From assembly GCA_010279815.1 (NCBI GenBank), contig QEOQ01000104.1, forward strand, positions 166,588 to 230,587: a stretch of 64,000 nucleotides of DNA, given 5' to 3'. The notes beneath the pieces are model-generated. The model saw only the letters and a program-made list of their open reading frames with translations. It was not told where the DNA came from and did no database searches. Origin of the DNA: Brachionus plicatilis (taxonomy: Eukaryota; Rotifera; Eurotatoria; Ploima; Brachionidae). Shown piece after piece: positions 54,750-64,000 of the stretch; position 1 is the first letter of the stretch, and every line of letters starts with the position of its first letter. A program made the position numbers and the translations under genes.

Positions 54750-55857
54750 CAGATTAATTTCTGCTAATAAATAATAATAATGATAATAATAAAGGTGTCC
54801 AAGATTCAATGTAGCATTGTAGAGTACCATTTTCGCAAAATCTAAAAATCAAATCTAAATTTAAAATATTTTAAACTAAATTTTGTTTATAAAAACTTTA
54901 TTAATTTTGTTAAATCTGTTTAAATGAAATCATTATTTTGATTGAAAAATAAAAAAAATTTTAATCCAAATTTTATTGATTAAAAAAACTAAAAAAATAA
55001 TAAAAATGCGAAAAAAAAACAAAAGTTAATTTTTTTGAAAAAAATCGGTATTAAATGGTTGTTTGGTAAAGCTACTTTCAATTATAAAATTTTCAATATT
55101 AAATAATAAATTAATTACATTAGAATTATCATCTTTAAAAAAAAAAATAAAAAATAAAAAATTAAATAAAAAAAATTTTGATGTTTTTTTTTTTAGTTTA
55201 AAGCTTAATCAGAAAATTAGTGCTTAAAAAAAATTATCAAAAATTATTCAGCAAGAAAAGACTCTTCTTTTTTCATCATTAATAAAAATACATTTTATCA
55301 AAACCTCTTTTTTGCCTTATTTTGGTATTGTGAAATTCAAATACAAATGGAGCAAAAATTCTTGCTTTTTTGATGAATTAAAATTATAGTTAATAAAATA
55401 TACTTAAAATAATACTACAACAAAGTGCAACTTATTTTCTTGCACCTTTATTGCCTAAAATAAAATCATTATGTCTAAAATTAATTATTTTAAAAATTAA
55501 TAATAGCTACAAAGCTGGTAAAGATTTATGTTATGAGAGAGCTAAATAATTTATAAAGAACAAGTTTGTCATTGAAAGAAAGAAAAGAAAAAGCTGGTTT
55601 AATTTATTGTTTTAAAATATCAGATGTAACATAATAGATTGATATTACAACTCCTTAAAGTTCTTCAAAGAAACCATTTCTTATTTAAATATATTTATGA
55701 AAGCTGAAAAAAGTTTATCTTATTTTCGGGATTAAATTTATCAATAAATCATGTTATACAGATCCAAATAAAATTTATTTTGTAGAATTTATTTTTTTTA
55801 AATCAAATCATATTTTCCCTATATTTAAATTGAAATAAAAAAATTAAAATTTTAAAT
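54750..55857. other. Gene-free, with two copies of a local duplication
   Basis: 54958-55138 repeats 53877-53950 plus 54061-54170 almost exactly (AAAAATGCGAAAAAAAAAAC, then GTTAATTTTTTTGAAAAAAA, TTAAATGGTTGTTTGGTAAA). The LINE tail is absent from this copy. 55330-55490 is the dispersed repeat also found at 14380-15220. Confidence 0.6.
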
Positions 55858-56005
55858 TGACATTTCTTTGGAATTAAAGTTTTTTGAAATTTTATGATTG
55901 CTCTTACTGCATCTTCTTCAGTTTTAATATTTTGTTTTCTTATAAAATCTTTTAATTCGTTCCAGACCTTTTCTATTGGATTTAGATCTTCTGATTTTGG
56001 TGCAG
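55858..56005 (-). pseudogene. Tc1/mariner transposase fragment
   Basis: The minus strand encodes SEDLNPIEKVWNELKDFI, the end of the DDE domain of Tc1/mariner transposases (consensus SPDLNPIE-x-x-W) with the catalytic Glu, followed by AVRAIIKFQK. Only about 50 codons remain. Confidence 0.8.
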
Positions 56006-56682
56006 ATTTTAACCATGTAAATATATATTTAAATAAATACTTAATTAATAAATAGATTTAATACCCATTTAATGTAATTTTTTTCAGGAAATTTTTTTCA
56101 AATCTCTGATTTGTGTTTTGGATCGTATCCTGATTGGATGCGGTCAGATCAAACCGGTCAATTTCGCAGACGGTTTTTTGCGGTCATTTGGCCGGTCGGC
56201 TTGACGGTCAAAATTTTGGACCTTACATCGCCAAAATTGGGACGGTTAATAAGGTGACGCTTACGGAGTCCGCTTGCACGGACGCCAACACTAATTTAAA
56301 TCAAATATTTTAATACAATCGAAATAAAAACCAAGATTCAAGTACATGAAAAAAAAATTTAATAACCAAATATCTAAAATTTAAAAAAAATGATGCACAT
56401 ATCAATTTTTGTTCATGAGATAATTTAATTCAAAAAGGCATAAAAATTTTCTTAATTTTTCTTTTCAACTTTGAGTCAATTTATTTTTGGTTTTTACTTA
56501 GGTAAGTCAAAAATTAATTTCATATCCTGATAGAGCGGGATTTTTACTAAAAAAACCTGGCTTTGAAAAGGATATATGTCGTTATTGAATTTTAGACTTG
56601 GGTAATTTTTACAGTTCCACCGAGTCATTATCACGGCCTCGTGAATTTTTTGCCGTTCCAGGTAGTTATTGTGGTGGCATAG
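56006..56682. other. No gene; contains a CGGTC-rich cluster
   Basis: 56123-56215 carries six or more copies of CGGTC/CGGT in about 90 bases (GCGGTCAGATCAAACCGGTC; GGCCGGTCGGCTTGACGGTC). It is followed by TCGCCAAAATTGGGACGGTT, similar to the hairpin at 26710. The cluster stands out in base composition. No coding sequence recognised. Confidence 0.5.
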
Positions 56683-56835
56683 TTAAAAGAGGTTACAAAA
56701 CCAATTGTGTTTTCTGGAAAGCAAGACTTACTCCAAACTCTTAAGTCTGACACCTGGAACTGTGAGGCATGTTGTGCGCCTAACAAAAAAGAAGCGTTAA
56801 AATGCGCTTGCTGTTCAACTCTCAAACCTAACTGA
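56683..56835 (+). pseudogene. RanBP2-type zinc finger fragment or terminal exon
   Basis: Open after an AG at 56681-56682 to a TGA at 56833-56835, about 50 codons. Residues DTWNCEACCAPNKKEALKC fit the RanBP2-type finger W-x-C-x2-C-x3-N-x6-C-x2-C, closest to those of NUP153/RanBP2 (followed by A-C-C and KPN). Such fingers bind Ran-GDP, RNA or ubiquitin. Upstream exons were not identified, and the supposed intron before it would be only 21 bp if the flanking open stretch were also an exon. A relic or part of an unannotated gene are both possible. Confidence 0.45.
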
Positions 56836-57041
56836 CTTCTTTCTTTTTATATTTTAATTTTATTTATTCTTATATTTTTATTTAATATATTTTATATTTA
56901 ATTTTAGATTATTACCTTGAAAATGGATATGGGAGTAAAAAGAAATGTTTTAGTGAACGATGTAGCTGAGCATTAATTAAAAGTTCTAAAACATAACTAA
57001 AATTTAAAATAAAAAGCACAATTTTATATTTATTAAATAAA

Positions 57042-58025
57042 TTAATTTGATTTTAAATCAGGTAGAGCATTAAAAACTTTAGTCATCAAATATTCGCCAT
57101 AAGTTCCATCAAAATCATAGACACTCATCTTGTCCCATCTTTGGTCCTTATCATCCACGCTGTTTGCCAGACCTTCAATTTTGGTCACTCTTGAAAAAAA
57201 ACTTGGTTCAAAAAAGAAAGGAAAAGATATTCTGTCTTTTTTAGTTTGAACTTTGACTCTATGTAAAGTGGATTTGTACAGTCCACCAGTAATACGGTCC
57301 ATCATGTCGCCAATGTTGCAAATAAATGAGTTTTCAATCGGAGGTGCATCAATCCAATCACTAGATTTGGGCTTAATTTGCAATCCTCCATTGTTATCTT
57401 GTTTCAAAATGGTCAATAGACCATAGTCTGTATGCTCACCAATGCCCCATTCTAGACTCTCGTTAGCAACTTTGACTGGGGGATAGTGAGCAATGCCAAG
57501 CTGATAAAAAGGCCTTTTTGTGTACCTGTCATAAAAATACGATTCACTCAAACCAAGACTAAGAGCCAAGCCATTTATTAGTTTGTGTGCTAGGTGAAGA
57601 ATTTTGTTCATGTACTCGAGGACGACTGGTCGCAACTCGGGCACTTCTTCAGGAAAAGAATTAGGTCCGTGTAGGGGAACATTACGCTTCACCAAGTCAT
57701 CTCCTGGGTCCAGTTCTTCGCCCAGCCACAATCCTTCTCTATGGTCTGGTTTATCATAAGTCAGCTCAGTTCCGATAGTAAAATAACCAAGTAATTTTGA
57801 ATTTCGTTTTATTTTCAGTTTAGTCTCAAGGGCAAGATTGAAAAATTGTCTGCTCAAATTTTCAAGTTTTTGTTGAAGCTGGGCATCCACTCCATGGCCA
57901 ACTATGTAAAAAAATCCATGCTCGCTGCAAACTTTGTTCAATTCATTAGCTACTTTAAGCTTATCGCTTTGATCAGCCTCATTTACTAGCGCTGATATGT
58001 CAATTACTGGAATTTTTGTAGCCAT
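57042..58025 (-). CDS. 2-oxoglutarate/Fe(II)-dependent dioxygenase (isopenicillin-N-synthase-like)
   Basis: Single exon, 327 residues, within the usual 310-350 range. The N-terminal DIOX_N block is present (IPVIDISAL, then EHGFFYIVGHGV). The catalytic double-stranded beta-helix carries iron ligands H198, D200 (EHTDYG) and H255 (STLHRV), and the 2-oxoglutarate-binding R265-x-S267. LGIAHYPP and GDMMDRITGG are family-typical. It would hydroxylate, desaturate or cyclise a small molecule using O2; the substrate cannot be told. No signal peptide, so probably cytosolic. A minus-strand AATAAA lies 8-13 bases past the stop. This subfamily is rich in bacteria, fungi and plants and patchy in animals. 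Base composition matches its AT-rich surroundings. Confidence 0.93.
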   Translation of the reverse strand: MATKIPVIDISALVNEADQSDKLKVANELNKVCSEHGFFYIVGHGVDAQLQQKLENLSRQFFNLALETKLKIKRNSKLLGYFTIGTELTYDKPDHREGLWLGEELDPGDDLVKRNVPLHGPNSFPEEVPELRPVVLEYMNKILHLAHKLINGLALSLGLSESYFYDRYTKRPFYQLGIAHYPPVKVANESLEWGIGEHTDYGLLTILKQDNNGGLQIKPKSSDWIDAPPIENSFICNIGDMMDRITGGLYKSTLHRVKVQTKKDRISFPFFFEPSFFSRVTKIEGLANSVDDKDQRWDKMSVYDFDGTYGEYLMTKVFNALPDLKSN

Positions 58026-58404
58026 TTTTATTTTAATATTTTTAAATAAAATAAACTATTTGATTTTTTGTTAATTTAATATCTGCATCAAGACTGTAAT
58101 AATGTCTTTTTTTATCACTATTACAGTGATATGATTGAAATTAAATAATTTTGCTCAAAATTTAGCAGTAAATTATAGTACAGTATAGTAAATAATTAGA
58201 TAGAGCGATTATTTTTTTTAAAAAATATTTATTTTAAAAAAACTTTCGAGTAAAAAGTAAATTTGTTGCGACGCGTTTCGATCAAATGGACTTCTTCAGG
58301 TTTTAAAACTGAAAAAAAGAATAAAAATTATTAATAAAAATTAAAAATAGAGGAAACAAATTTTTTATTTAATACAATAGAAATAAATTATTTTCAAATT
58401 ATTA
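58026..58404. other. Intergenic, with ribozyme-like/PLE-like motif
   Basis: 58262-58300 (minus) reads CTGAAGAAG...GAAACGCGTC, a motif also seen at 11024-11055. Otherwise AT-rich and empty. Confidence 0.4.
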
Positions 58405-59145
58405 CAGTCGAGTCTTGTTATAACGATGCTGATTAATACGATATTCGCTTTATAACGATATTTTTTTTCATAATTTACATTCCCCAATATAATAACATGT
58501 TAAATTCCTTCGTTAATACGATGTTTCTTTAATACGATATCTAATTAATACGAAAGATTTATTCAGAAAATTGATCGTTTTTAATGCGATGTTGATCTTT
58601 TAAACAAAAAATTGAAACCAATTAACAAAAAATGAATAATAATTACCATAATTTTAAACTGTAAATTAGACTTTCTCAAGTCGTTTTTTGTCTTTCTTTT
58701 TCAACATACAGTTTTTAATTTTTTTTTTTATTTATTTTTTTTTATTCTGAAGGAGCATTAGCTCGATACAGATTTAACAAATAAATAAAAATGAAATGAG
58801 TAATACATATATATGAAAACAAAAAACGTCCACTCAAATTAAAAGAAAACTTTTGTCTTTAGACGAAAAACTTGAAATTTCGAATGATTTTAATAAAAAT
58901 AATCTCTAAAATAAAAATAAAAGGATCAATTTAGTAGGGTCGATCAGTCTTTTCAAAGTAAAATTGATAAATATTTTTCTTTTGAATCTATTTTTTATTT
59001 TTCAATAAACAATATTCCTAAAAAAAAATTTATTTTCTATTTTTTTCGTCCCATCCTTTAACATGCAAATCTGATTAATACGATATTGGTTAATACGATG
59101 TCCATTTTTTCCGCCTAAACACATCGTATTATCCAGACTCGACTG
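58405..59145. mobile_element. pogo-like non-autonomous element
   Basis: Inverted ends CAGTCGAGTC and GACTCGACTG, followed inward by repeated TAATACGATA motifs (at least eight copies near both ends). The left side has TA at 58403-58404; the right flank is TT. No ORF. The recurring TAATACGAT may be a transposase-binding repeat. Confidence 0.7.
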
Positions 59146-59599
59146 TTTTATAAAAAGAGATAATTAGAATAAAATTGATATACAAAAATAATTTTTGAAA
59201 TTAATGTCGAATTTTAATAATTAAAGTTTAATATTTAAAATTAGAATAATTGTTTTTTAAACAACTCGAAAAATAAAAGTTAACAAAAAATAAAGATAGA
59301 AATTTTTTTTATGAAAAACTAAAAGTTTTGGTATATTTATTTTAATTTTAAGAAAAAAATTTTAAAATCAGTTTCAGTTGATTTTCGAACAATGTCTTGG
59401 TTCAAATCAGACTTAACTATACTAGAATGAAAAATCATCTTCAATGCGATTTATTTAAAGTGAATAGAAACTTCTAAACATGAATTAAAATTCCTTTTAA
59501 AGATTTTCTAATATCCTTTTTAAATTTCCTAATTGAATATAAATGATTTATTATTCTTATTTTAACTTTTCTAGATGATTCAACTAAATAAAATAATTT

Positions 59600-60090
59600 A
59601 CATTTTTACGAGTAGCTCTTCGTTGAACATCCTTGAGAATTCTTTTATCTTTCTGTAAATATGGGTATCAAACTGGAATAGCATACTCTAAATGAGACCT
59701 TACATTTATTTGATACCATGAAGAACTTAACCCAATATTCTGTTGCCTTTCGATAAAAAAGAATATCTTGCAATCATCTGCATAAAGAAGACATTTGTTT
59801 TTTAGTCTTTCTGGCAAATCATTAATAAAAATTGCAAAGAGGAGTGGACCAAGGACAGAGCCTTATGGTACACCAAAAGTCACATTTAGCTATTCAGATT
59901 CTGTTTTACCAAGTACAACTCTATGTTTACGATAAATAAGAAACGATTCAATCCGTTTTATTATCATTCCATCATTACCAAGCCGTTTAAGTTGAAATAA
60001 GAATTGTGAAATATTCACTCTATCAAAGGCTTTATAAAAATCTGTATAGAGTACATCTGCTTGATTACCAGTGATATTTGGTGCGCAAAA
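59600..60090 (-). pseudogene. CR1/L2-type LINE reverse-transcriptase fragment
   Basis: The minus strand encodes DFYKAFDRVNISQFLFQLK, KRIESFLIYRKHRVVLGK, PGSVLGPLLFAIFINDLP-type sequence and the catalytic LLYADDCKIF, with in-frame stops. An internal deletion joins RQQNIG to a C-terminal SHLEYAIPV and VQRRATR. Same family as 47905-48600. Confidence 0.85.
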
Positions 60091-60271
60091 TATTAATTGG
60101 TACTAGATAAAGTGATGAATCTACTAGATAAAAAAGATTATTTTTACTATAAAATCAATTTATTCACTAGATAAAAAAATTAATCAATAGAAATAAAGAG
60201 AATTTACTATATAAAATGATTAATTGATATAAGTTAAGATTAATTCATCAGCCTGATTTTATCGGATAAAA
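60091..60271. repeat. ACTAGATAAA degenerate repeat cluster
   Basis: Five spaced variants of ACTAGATAAA / ACTATAAAAT between 60105 and 60222, alternating with TGATTAAT. They lie just upstream of the plus-strand ORF at 60272. Confidence 0.5.
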
Positions 60272-60560
60272 TTGACACTAGAAGATACAATTTTGGATTC
60301 AAATTCAAGCACCGAGGCTACTACCACCGAGACTTACGAGATAGTTCCAAGGGAAAATCTACAAGCAACGCTACCTTGTACTTCAAATCAAGCTCAAGTT
60401 GAAAATCAAAATGCGCAAAGAAAAAAACGAGGAAAAACAAAGATTATGAGCTCCAAATCGAGTGTCAAAGCCTTAAAGAGGCGATTGATTATATCAACCA
60501 ACTAGACTCAGTTAAATGTACAGTTAAATTTACTTTTAATTACTTGAAAACGTGCAAATA
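60272..60560 (+). pseudogene. Unrecognised coding-like segment, two overlapping frames
   Basis: The first frame (from TTG 60272; no ATG near) encodes SSTEATTTETYEIVPREN and QAQVENQNAQRKKRGKTK, ending at 60505. The +1 frame from about 60440 encodes YELQIECQSLKEAIDYINQL and CTVKFTFNYLKTC, ending TAA near 60559. The composition looks protein-like in both parts, so a frameshift around 60440 is likely. It may be the N-terminus of a transposase; the S-L-K-E-A-I-D-Y pattern resembles segments before FLYWCH/MULE fingers, but this is a guess. Confidence 0.35.
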
Positions 60561-60902
60561 ATTAAAAGTAAAAGAAGAAGAATTAATTAGCCTTAATTTA
60601 ATTAAATTTTATTTCAAATTTTTATTTCATTTTTTTCATTTTTTTATCTTGTATTTTTATTTTTTATCTAATAAAACATCTAAATAAAGACGTTAAATAA
60701 TTTTTATCCACAAATTTAATAAAAACTACCACAAATATAATAAACGATGAATAAAAACAATAAAAAAAGATTTAAGTTATTGAATATTAATTATTTTATT
60801 TATTTCATAACAAATATAAGAAAAAAAGAAAAATAATAATAAAAAAAAAACTAATTTTTATTAATTAACACAAAATTGATAATTATTTAAAAAGGAAAAA
60901 AA
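60561..60902. other. Gene-free AT-rich spacer
   Basis: Contains only A/T-rich runs, with AATAAA-like motifs on both strands, between two converging coding-like segments. Confidence 0.5.
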
Positions 60903-62095
60903 TTAATCTTGAGTACATTTGTTAATGCAATAATAGTACCTACGTTTTTTCATCGGCTCGTTGCATTTTTTGCAATTAACATTGGCATTCTCACTGTTAG
61001 CTTCAACTTCTACAGTCTTAGCTCTTTTATTTGGTCTTGATGTGTCGTCAAAAGTTTCATCGTTTTCAACTATAACCCCTTCGTCTAATTGTACTACATC
61101 AGAAGGCTGTTTATTGTAGCATGATAAATTTTTTCTTGACGCACCAATTTTTCTCTTTTTTTCGATTGGAACATCCATGCCAATATCTTTAAAATCAAAT
61201 AAGCGCAGACGAAAACTACAAGCAATCACATGTGAACATATATAATTTTTAAGCCAATACCAACAAGTACATTTGCTTAGTTTCCAATTATCTTTGTTGA
61301 ATGTTATAATTCTAATATTGAAAATTGAAGAAATCATTTGATCAAACTGTAACCACGGAACTGCATCTAGGTCTGTCAAAAATTGCTTGCACTCTTGTCT
61401 TGTTAATGAACCATCTTTGCCACCTTTACACATGTAGATATTATCTTTGATGTGATGAATTGGTTTGGATCGCTTATTCCAATCGTATGCATGTAACATT
61501 TGAGATTTTGAAATATTTGGCTCTTTGCAAAATTCAGTTAAATTGACATTGTCGATATCGATTTCTTCGTTTGTCGCTGAATCTGTCGTTTTGATTGACT
61601 TTGATCTTTTCTGGGACCAATACTTAATAAGATTTTCCCTACATTCATTTAAAAACTCAATCAAACCTAGTCTTTTCCCTTTCAATGCATCCTTTATTTT
61701 TTCATAACTCGATTCAAGGCCGTTGGTTGTGCTTGGTATATCACTATAATATCCTTCGTACCACCCATTGTTATTATTCCCCCATTGCTTCATAAAATAT
61801 CCTACAAAATCATTGATCTCATTTGAATTCTTTGATTTCCACTTTTTTTCGAATAATTTGATTGAATGTTGAAAAAGTTCCGGTCTAAAAATTGTTTTAA
61901 TTGAATAAATATCTTGCTTGGTTTCTTGTTTTATTTCTTTTGAAAATTGGACTAGATGTTTGTCGATATTTCGATTGACATGAGCCCAGCAATTTACTCT
62001 TTTTTCAAGTCTAAAGACATTTTGAAAACCTTTTGTAATCGCATCTGCATTATCTGCAACTAGAATCGTTGGACATATTTTGACTCCATATACAC
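60903..62095 (-). pseudogene. MULE-type transposase (DDE end) with SWIM zinc finger
   Basis: Open on the minus strand from about 62095 to a stop at 60903-60905. The first ATG (61793) is far inside the domain. Start of coding: PTILVADNADAITKGFQNVF, with the D-N-A-D-A-I block of the MULE catalytic domain, then RVNCWAHVNRNIDKHL (C-x2-H). Later, STTNGLESSYEKIKDAL is the MULE N-N-G-L-E-x-x-x-x-x-x-K block. The SWIM finger CTCWYWLKNYICSH (C175, C177, C186, H188 counted from M61793) follows, then a Lys-rich linker and a C-terminal C-x2-C/C-x3-C ribbon (CKKC, CINKC). The N-terminal part with the first catalytic Asp is missing; a Helitron Rep-type segment lies there instead. Confidence 0.85.
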
Positions 62096-63951
62096 AACGT
62101 CACGATCCTCATTTTTCTTTCGTTTATAAAAATATTTTGAATTGTCATCAATATAATCGTTTTCACATATTTCAAATGGAAATCCATATTTTCATTTCTT
62201 AAAAAAACGTTTATTATTTCGAAAACAACGCCTGTCAACACAGCGATGTATTTGATATTTTTTGACTAAATTTCTAACATTAAACGATACATCGTCACTA
62301 CCATTTAGAATTTCGGTACAAACCAGATCTTTTTTCACATTTTTAATCCAAAGTAATATATGCGCATGCAAAGACCCTCTATTTTGACACTCAATTCTAG
62401 TCCAATAATTTTCCACTTTACCAAGAAGACCTTACATTATAAAAATTAATTTTGAATTAAAATAAAAAACAATATATATTTTATACCATTATCAGACTTA
62501 ATTTCTTTCATTACTAAATTTAATCTTCGAAAACAAAATTCACAAACTTCAATAGGATTAAAAATTGCAGCAGTTTTCTTTTTTCCAGAAAGTATTGATT
62601 TTAATTCGCACCATGAGTCATTAGCAGTCAACGTTAAAAAAAGTGCTGGCAAACCTTAAAGAATATTGAAATTAAAAAAAATATTTAATAGACATAATCA
62701 ACAAAAAAAATATATTTATATGAAAATCTTTCTATAATTAAATAATATTAAATGGTAAATACCTTTATTATTTACCTTGGACACCAAAACATAATTTTTT
62801 GATTTCCAATACGTTTTTGAGCCCGTAATACATCTAGGAACGCAATTACCATATTCAAAATAATCATTTTTAAGTAAACCTTCAACATTCTTTTTATCCG
62901 CCAAAGTCGATCTTGATTTAATAATTGAATTGACGGTTGAGATCCTTTCACGTGTGAGTCTATCATAAGCGTAAAATATGTAATAACGATCATACCGCCA
63001 GCGAGAGTCAACATGCAAAAGACGATTACGAAAATATTGGGCAAGCGAAACAGTTTTATTTCTTATATAATAGCCTTTTCCATCAGGAAATAAGTGTGGA
63101 AATATTTTTGGTTCGATTGAGTCATCAGTCGCTTTTACATCAATTTTATTGTAATTGTTTTTTGAATCTTTTTGAATTGTGTACCCGATGTTCCCAACTA
63201 CCTTTCCTACTTGTTGTCTAGTTTTTTTTAGATCCATATTTATTATTAATCCAGTATCAGTCGGATTATTAAGTTCTAATAAAATTCCTGTATCATTGTA
63301 TTTAATTACGCTTGAACTCGTTGAGGGAAAACCTTCATATGAACTTGTAGTATTGGTTACAAATCCATCCAACTGTTCAAAATTAGCAATTGAATCTTTA
63401 TATAATGAATTGTTTTCATTTAGCCAAATAAGCGCTTCTTTTGGCTTTTTAGTGTCCATATTGTTATTGGTTTGATCAGGCTCATAAATCATACCGAAAG
63501 TACCTTTTAACTTTTCTTGAGATTTTTTCTTTAAATTAACTCTTCCATTCATATGCCAATAAGAATAATGTTCCTTTTGATATGTATCACAATAAAGAGA
63601 ACAAAGTGATAACTTTGAATAATGTTTATAACCATTAAGGCTAGAAAAACAGTCAGGAATTGGGCAAAAATCATCGAAGTTTGCACGAACACAATTTCGT
63701 TTAATAGCATTAGAACAAACTAAGCAAAAACAATATTCCTGATTTTTTACCAAAATGATATTTTTGCAATCAATATTGTTCTTCAACCAAATGTTTTTAC
63801 AATCATCGTTAACAAATAACCAAACCAAACCATTACTAAATAAAATTTTCGAGCAATAATTGCACGAATATTGAATGCATAATTTTCCCATATTTCTTCG
63901 AAAAGTATCAATCTTTTTAAATAATTTAGGACGATTTTTATTTATTTCCAT
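62096..63951 (-). pseudogene. Helitron Rep-type (helitron-like N) coding region, spliced and broken
   Basis: Minus strand: 63951-62763, 62654-62487 and 62430-62096, separated by apparent introns (62762-62655, 62486-62431) with GT/AG ends that keep phase. Exon 1 has Cys-rich fingers (CNYCSK, CLVCSNA), then FPHLFPDGKGYY and RNRLLHVDSRWRYDRYYIFY, the typical pre-Rep block. Exon 2 has LPALFLTLTANDSW. Exon 3 has TRIECQNRGSLHAHILLWI with the H-A-H of the HUH nickase motif, then YGFPFEICE and YKRKKNEDRDVV. An in-frame TGA lies at 62192-62194, where Helitrons have Cys. The helicase half is absent; sequence switches to MULE at about 62096. HUH nickases start rolling-circle transposition. Confidence 0.85.
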
Positions 63952-63984
63952 TCCAAATATTAATTTTGATTGATTACTAAATTA

Positions 63985-64000
63985 AAAAAAAAAAAAAAAA
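63985..64000. repeat. Terminal A run
   Basis: The window ends in a run of A residues. It could be a homopolymer tract or a contig edge. Confidence 0.6.

Noticed and set aside
56660..56682. 21-bp intron joining two small exons before the RanBP2-type finger
   Set aside because: GT and AG are present, but 21 bp is far shorter than other introns here; more likely decayed sequence.
56631..56825. Minus-strand 64-residue ORF
   Set aside because: Antisense of the zinc-finger segment, which has the recognisable motif.

Overview
This window is nuclear DNA from an invertebrate animal. It is very AT-rich outside coding exons, has GT-AG introns (most about 50-220 bp, one of 2.9 kb), AATAAA poly(A) signals and a Pol III tRNA gene. 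Its host genes are animal genes: a Munc18/unc-18 syntaxin-binding protein, CtBP, a DEG/ENaC channel subunit, a NOX5-type NADPH oxidase and a Ly6/uPAR-type GPI-anchored protein. I cannot name the phylum from sequence alone. A 113-base N gap lies at 32326-32438.

Layout. 1-9.3 kb: a tRNA-Val gene, then a stack of nested mobile elements. An old inverted-repeat element (arms 395-650 and 9068-9320) holds a pogo-like transposon relic, a full-length Ty3/Gypsy-type LTR element (2141-8587, LTRs identical by eye, TAAT target duplication) and an hAT-type MITE. 9.3-18.6 kb: a polytopic membrane protein gene of unknown function (12718-13785) and a piggyBac relic. 18.6-23.7 kb: the five-exon Munc18 gene, whose long intron holds two inverted-repeat elements. 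23.9-32.3 kb: gene-free DNA with MITEs, a palindrome within a palindrome, and LINE remains. 32.5-34.3 kb: an intronless, GC-rich CtBP gene. 34.9-37.2 kb: a three-level nest (TIR element, piggyBac-like element, long hairpin). 37.2-42.4 kb: MITEs and LINE tails, then a DEG/ENaC gene with one frameshift, directly downstream of a 1.35-kb inverted-repeat element. 42.5-50.5 kb: a TIR element, then a 5.2-kb region bounded by long inverted repeats that contains jockey-type and CR1/L2-type LINE relics and an apparently intact three-exon Ly6 gene. 50.9-53.2 kb: a six-exon NOX5-like oxidase without EF-hands. 53.8-60.1 kb: two pogo-like elements, a Tc1/mariner relic, an orphan RanBP2-type zinc finger, an intronless 2-oxoglutarate/Fe(II) dioxygenase gene and a LINE relic. 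60.2-64 kb: Helitron Rep-type coding sequence running directly into a MULE-type transposase with a SWIM zinc finger.

The host genes show no operon-like link to each other; they are dispersed single genes. Most of the remaining sequence that can be interpreted is mobile DNA. The most unusual points are: an LTR element whose integrase ORF continues through a chromodomain and an AT-hook into an envelope-like membrane protein without a stop; a CtBP that keeps the NAD-binding loop but has lost two of three catalytic residues; a NOX5-type enzyme lacking its calcium-sensing domain; the Helitron-Rep/MULE-SWIM junction; and repeated nesting of palindromic elements able to form long hairpins.
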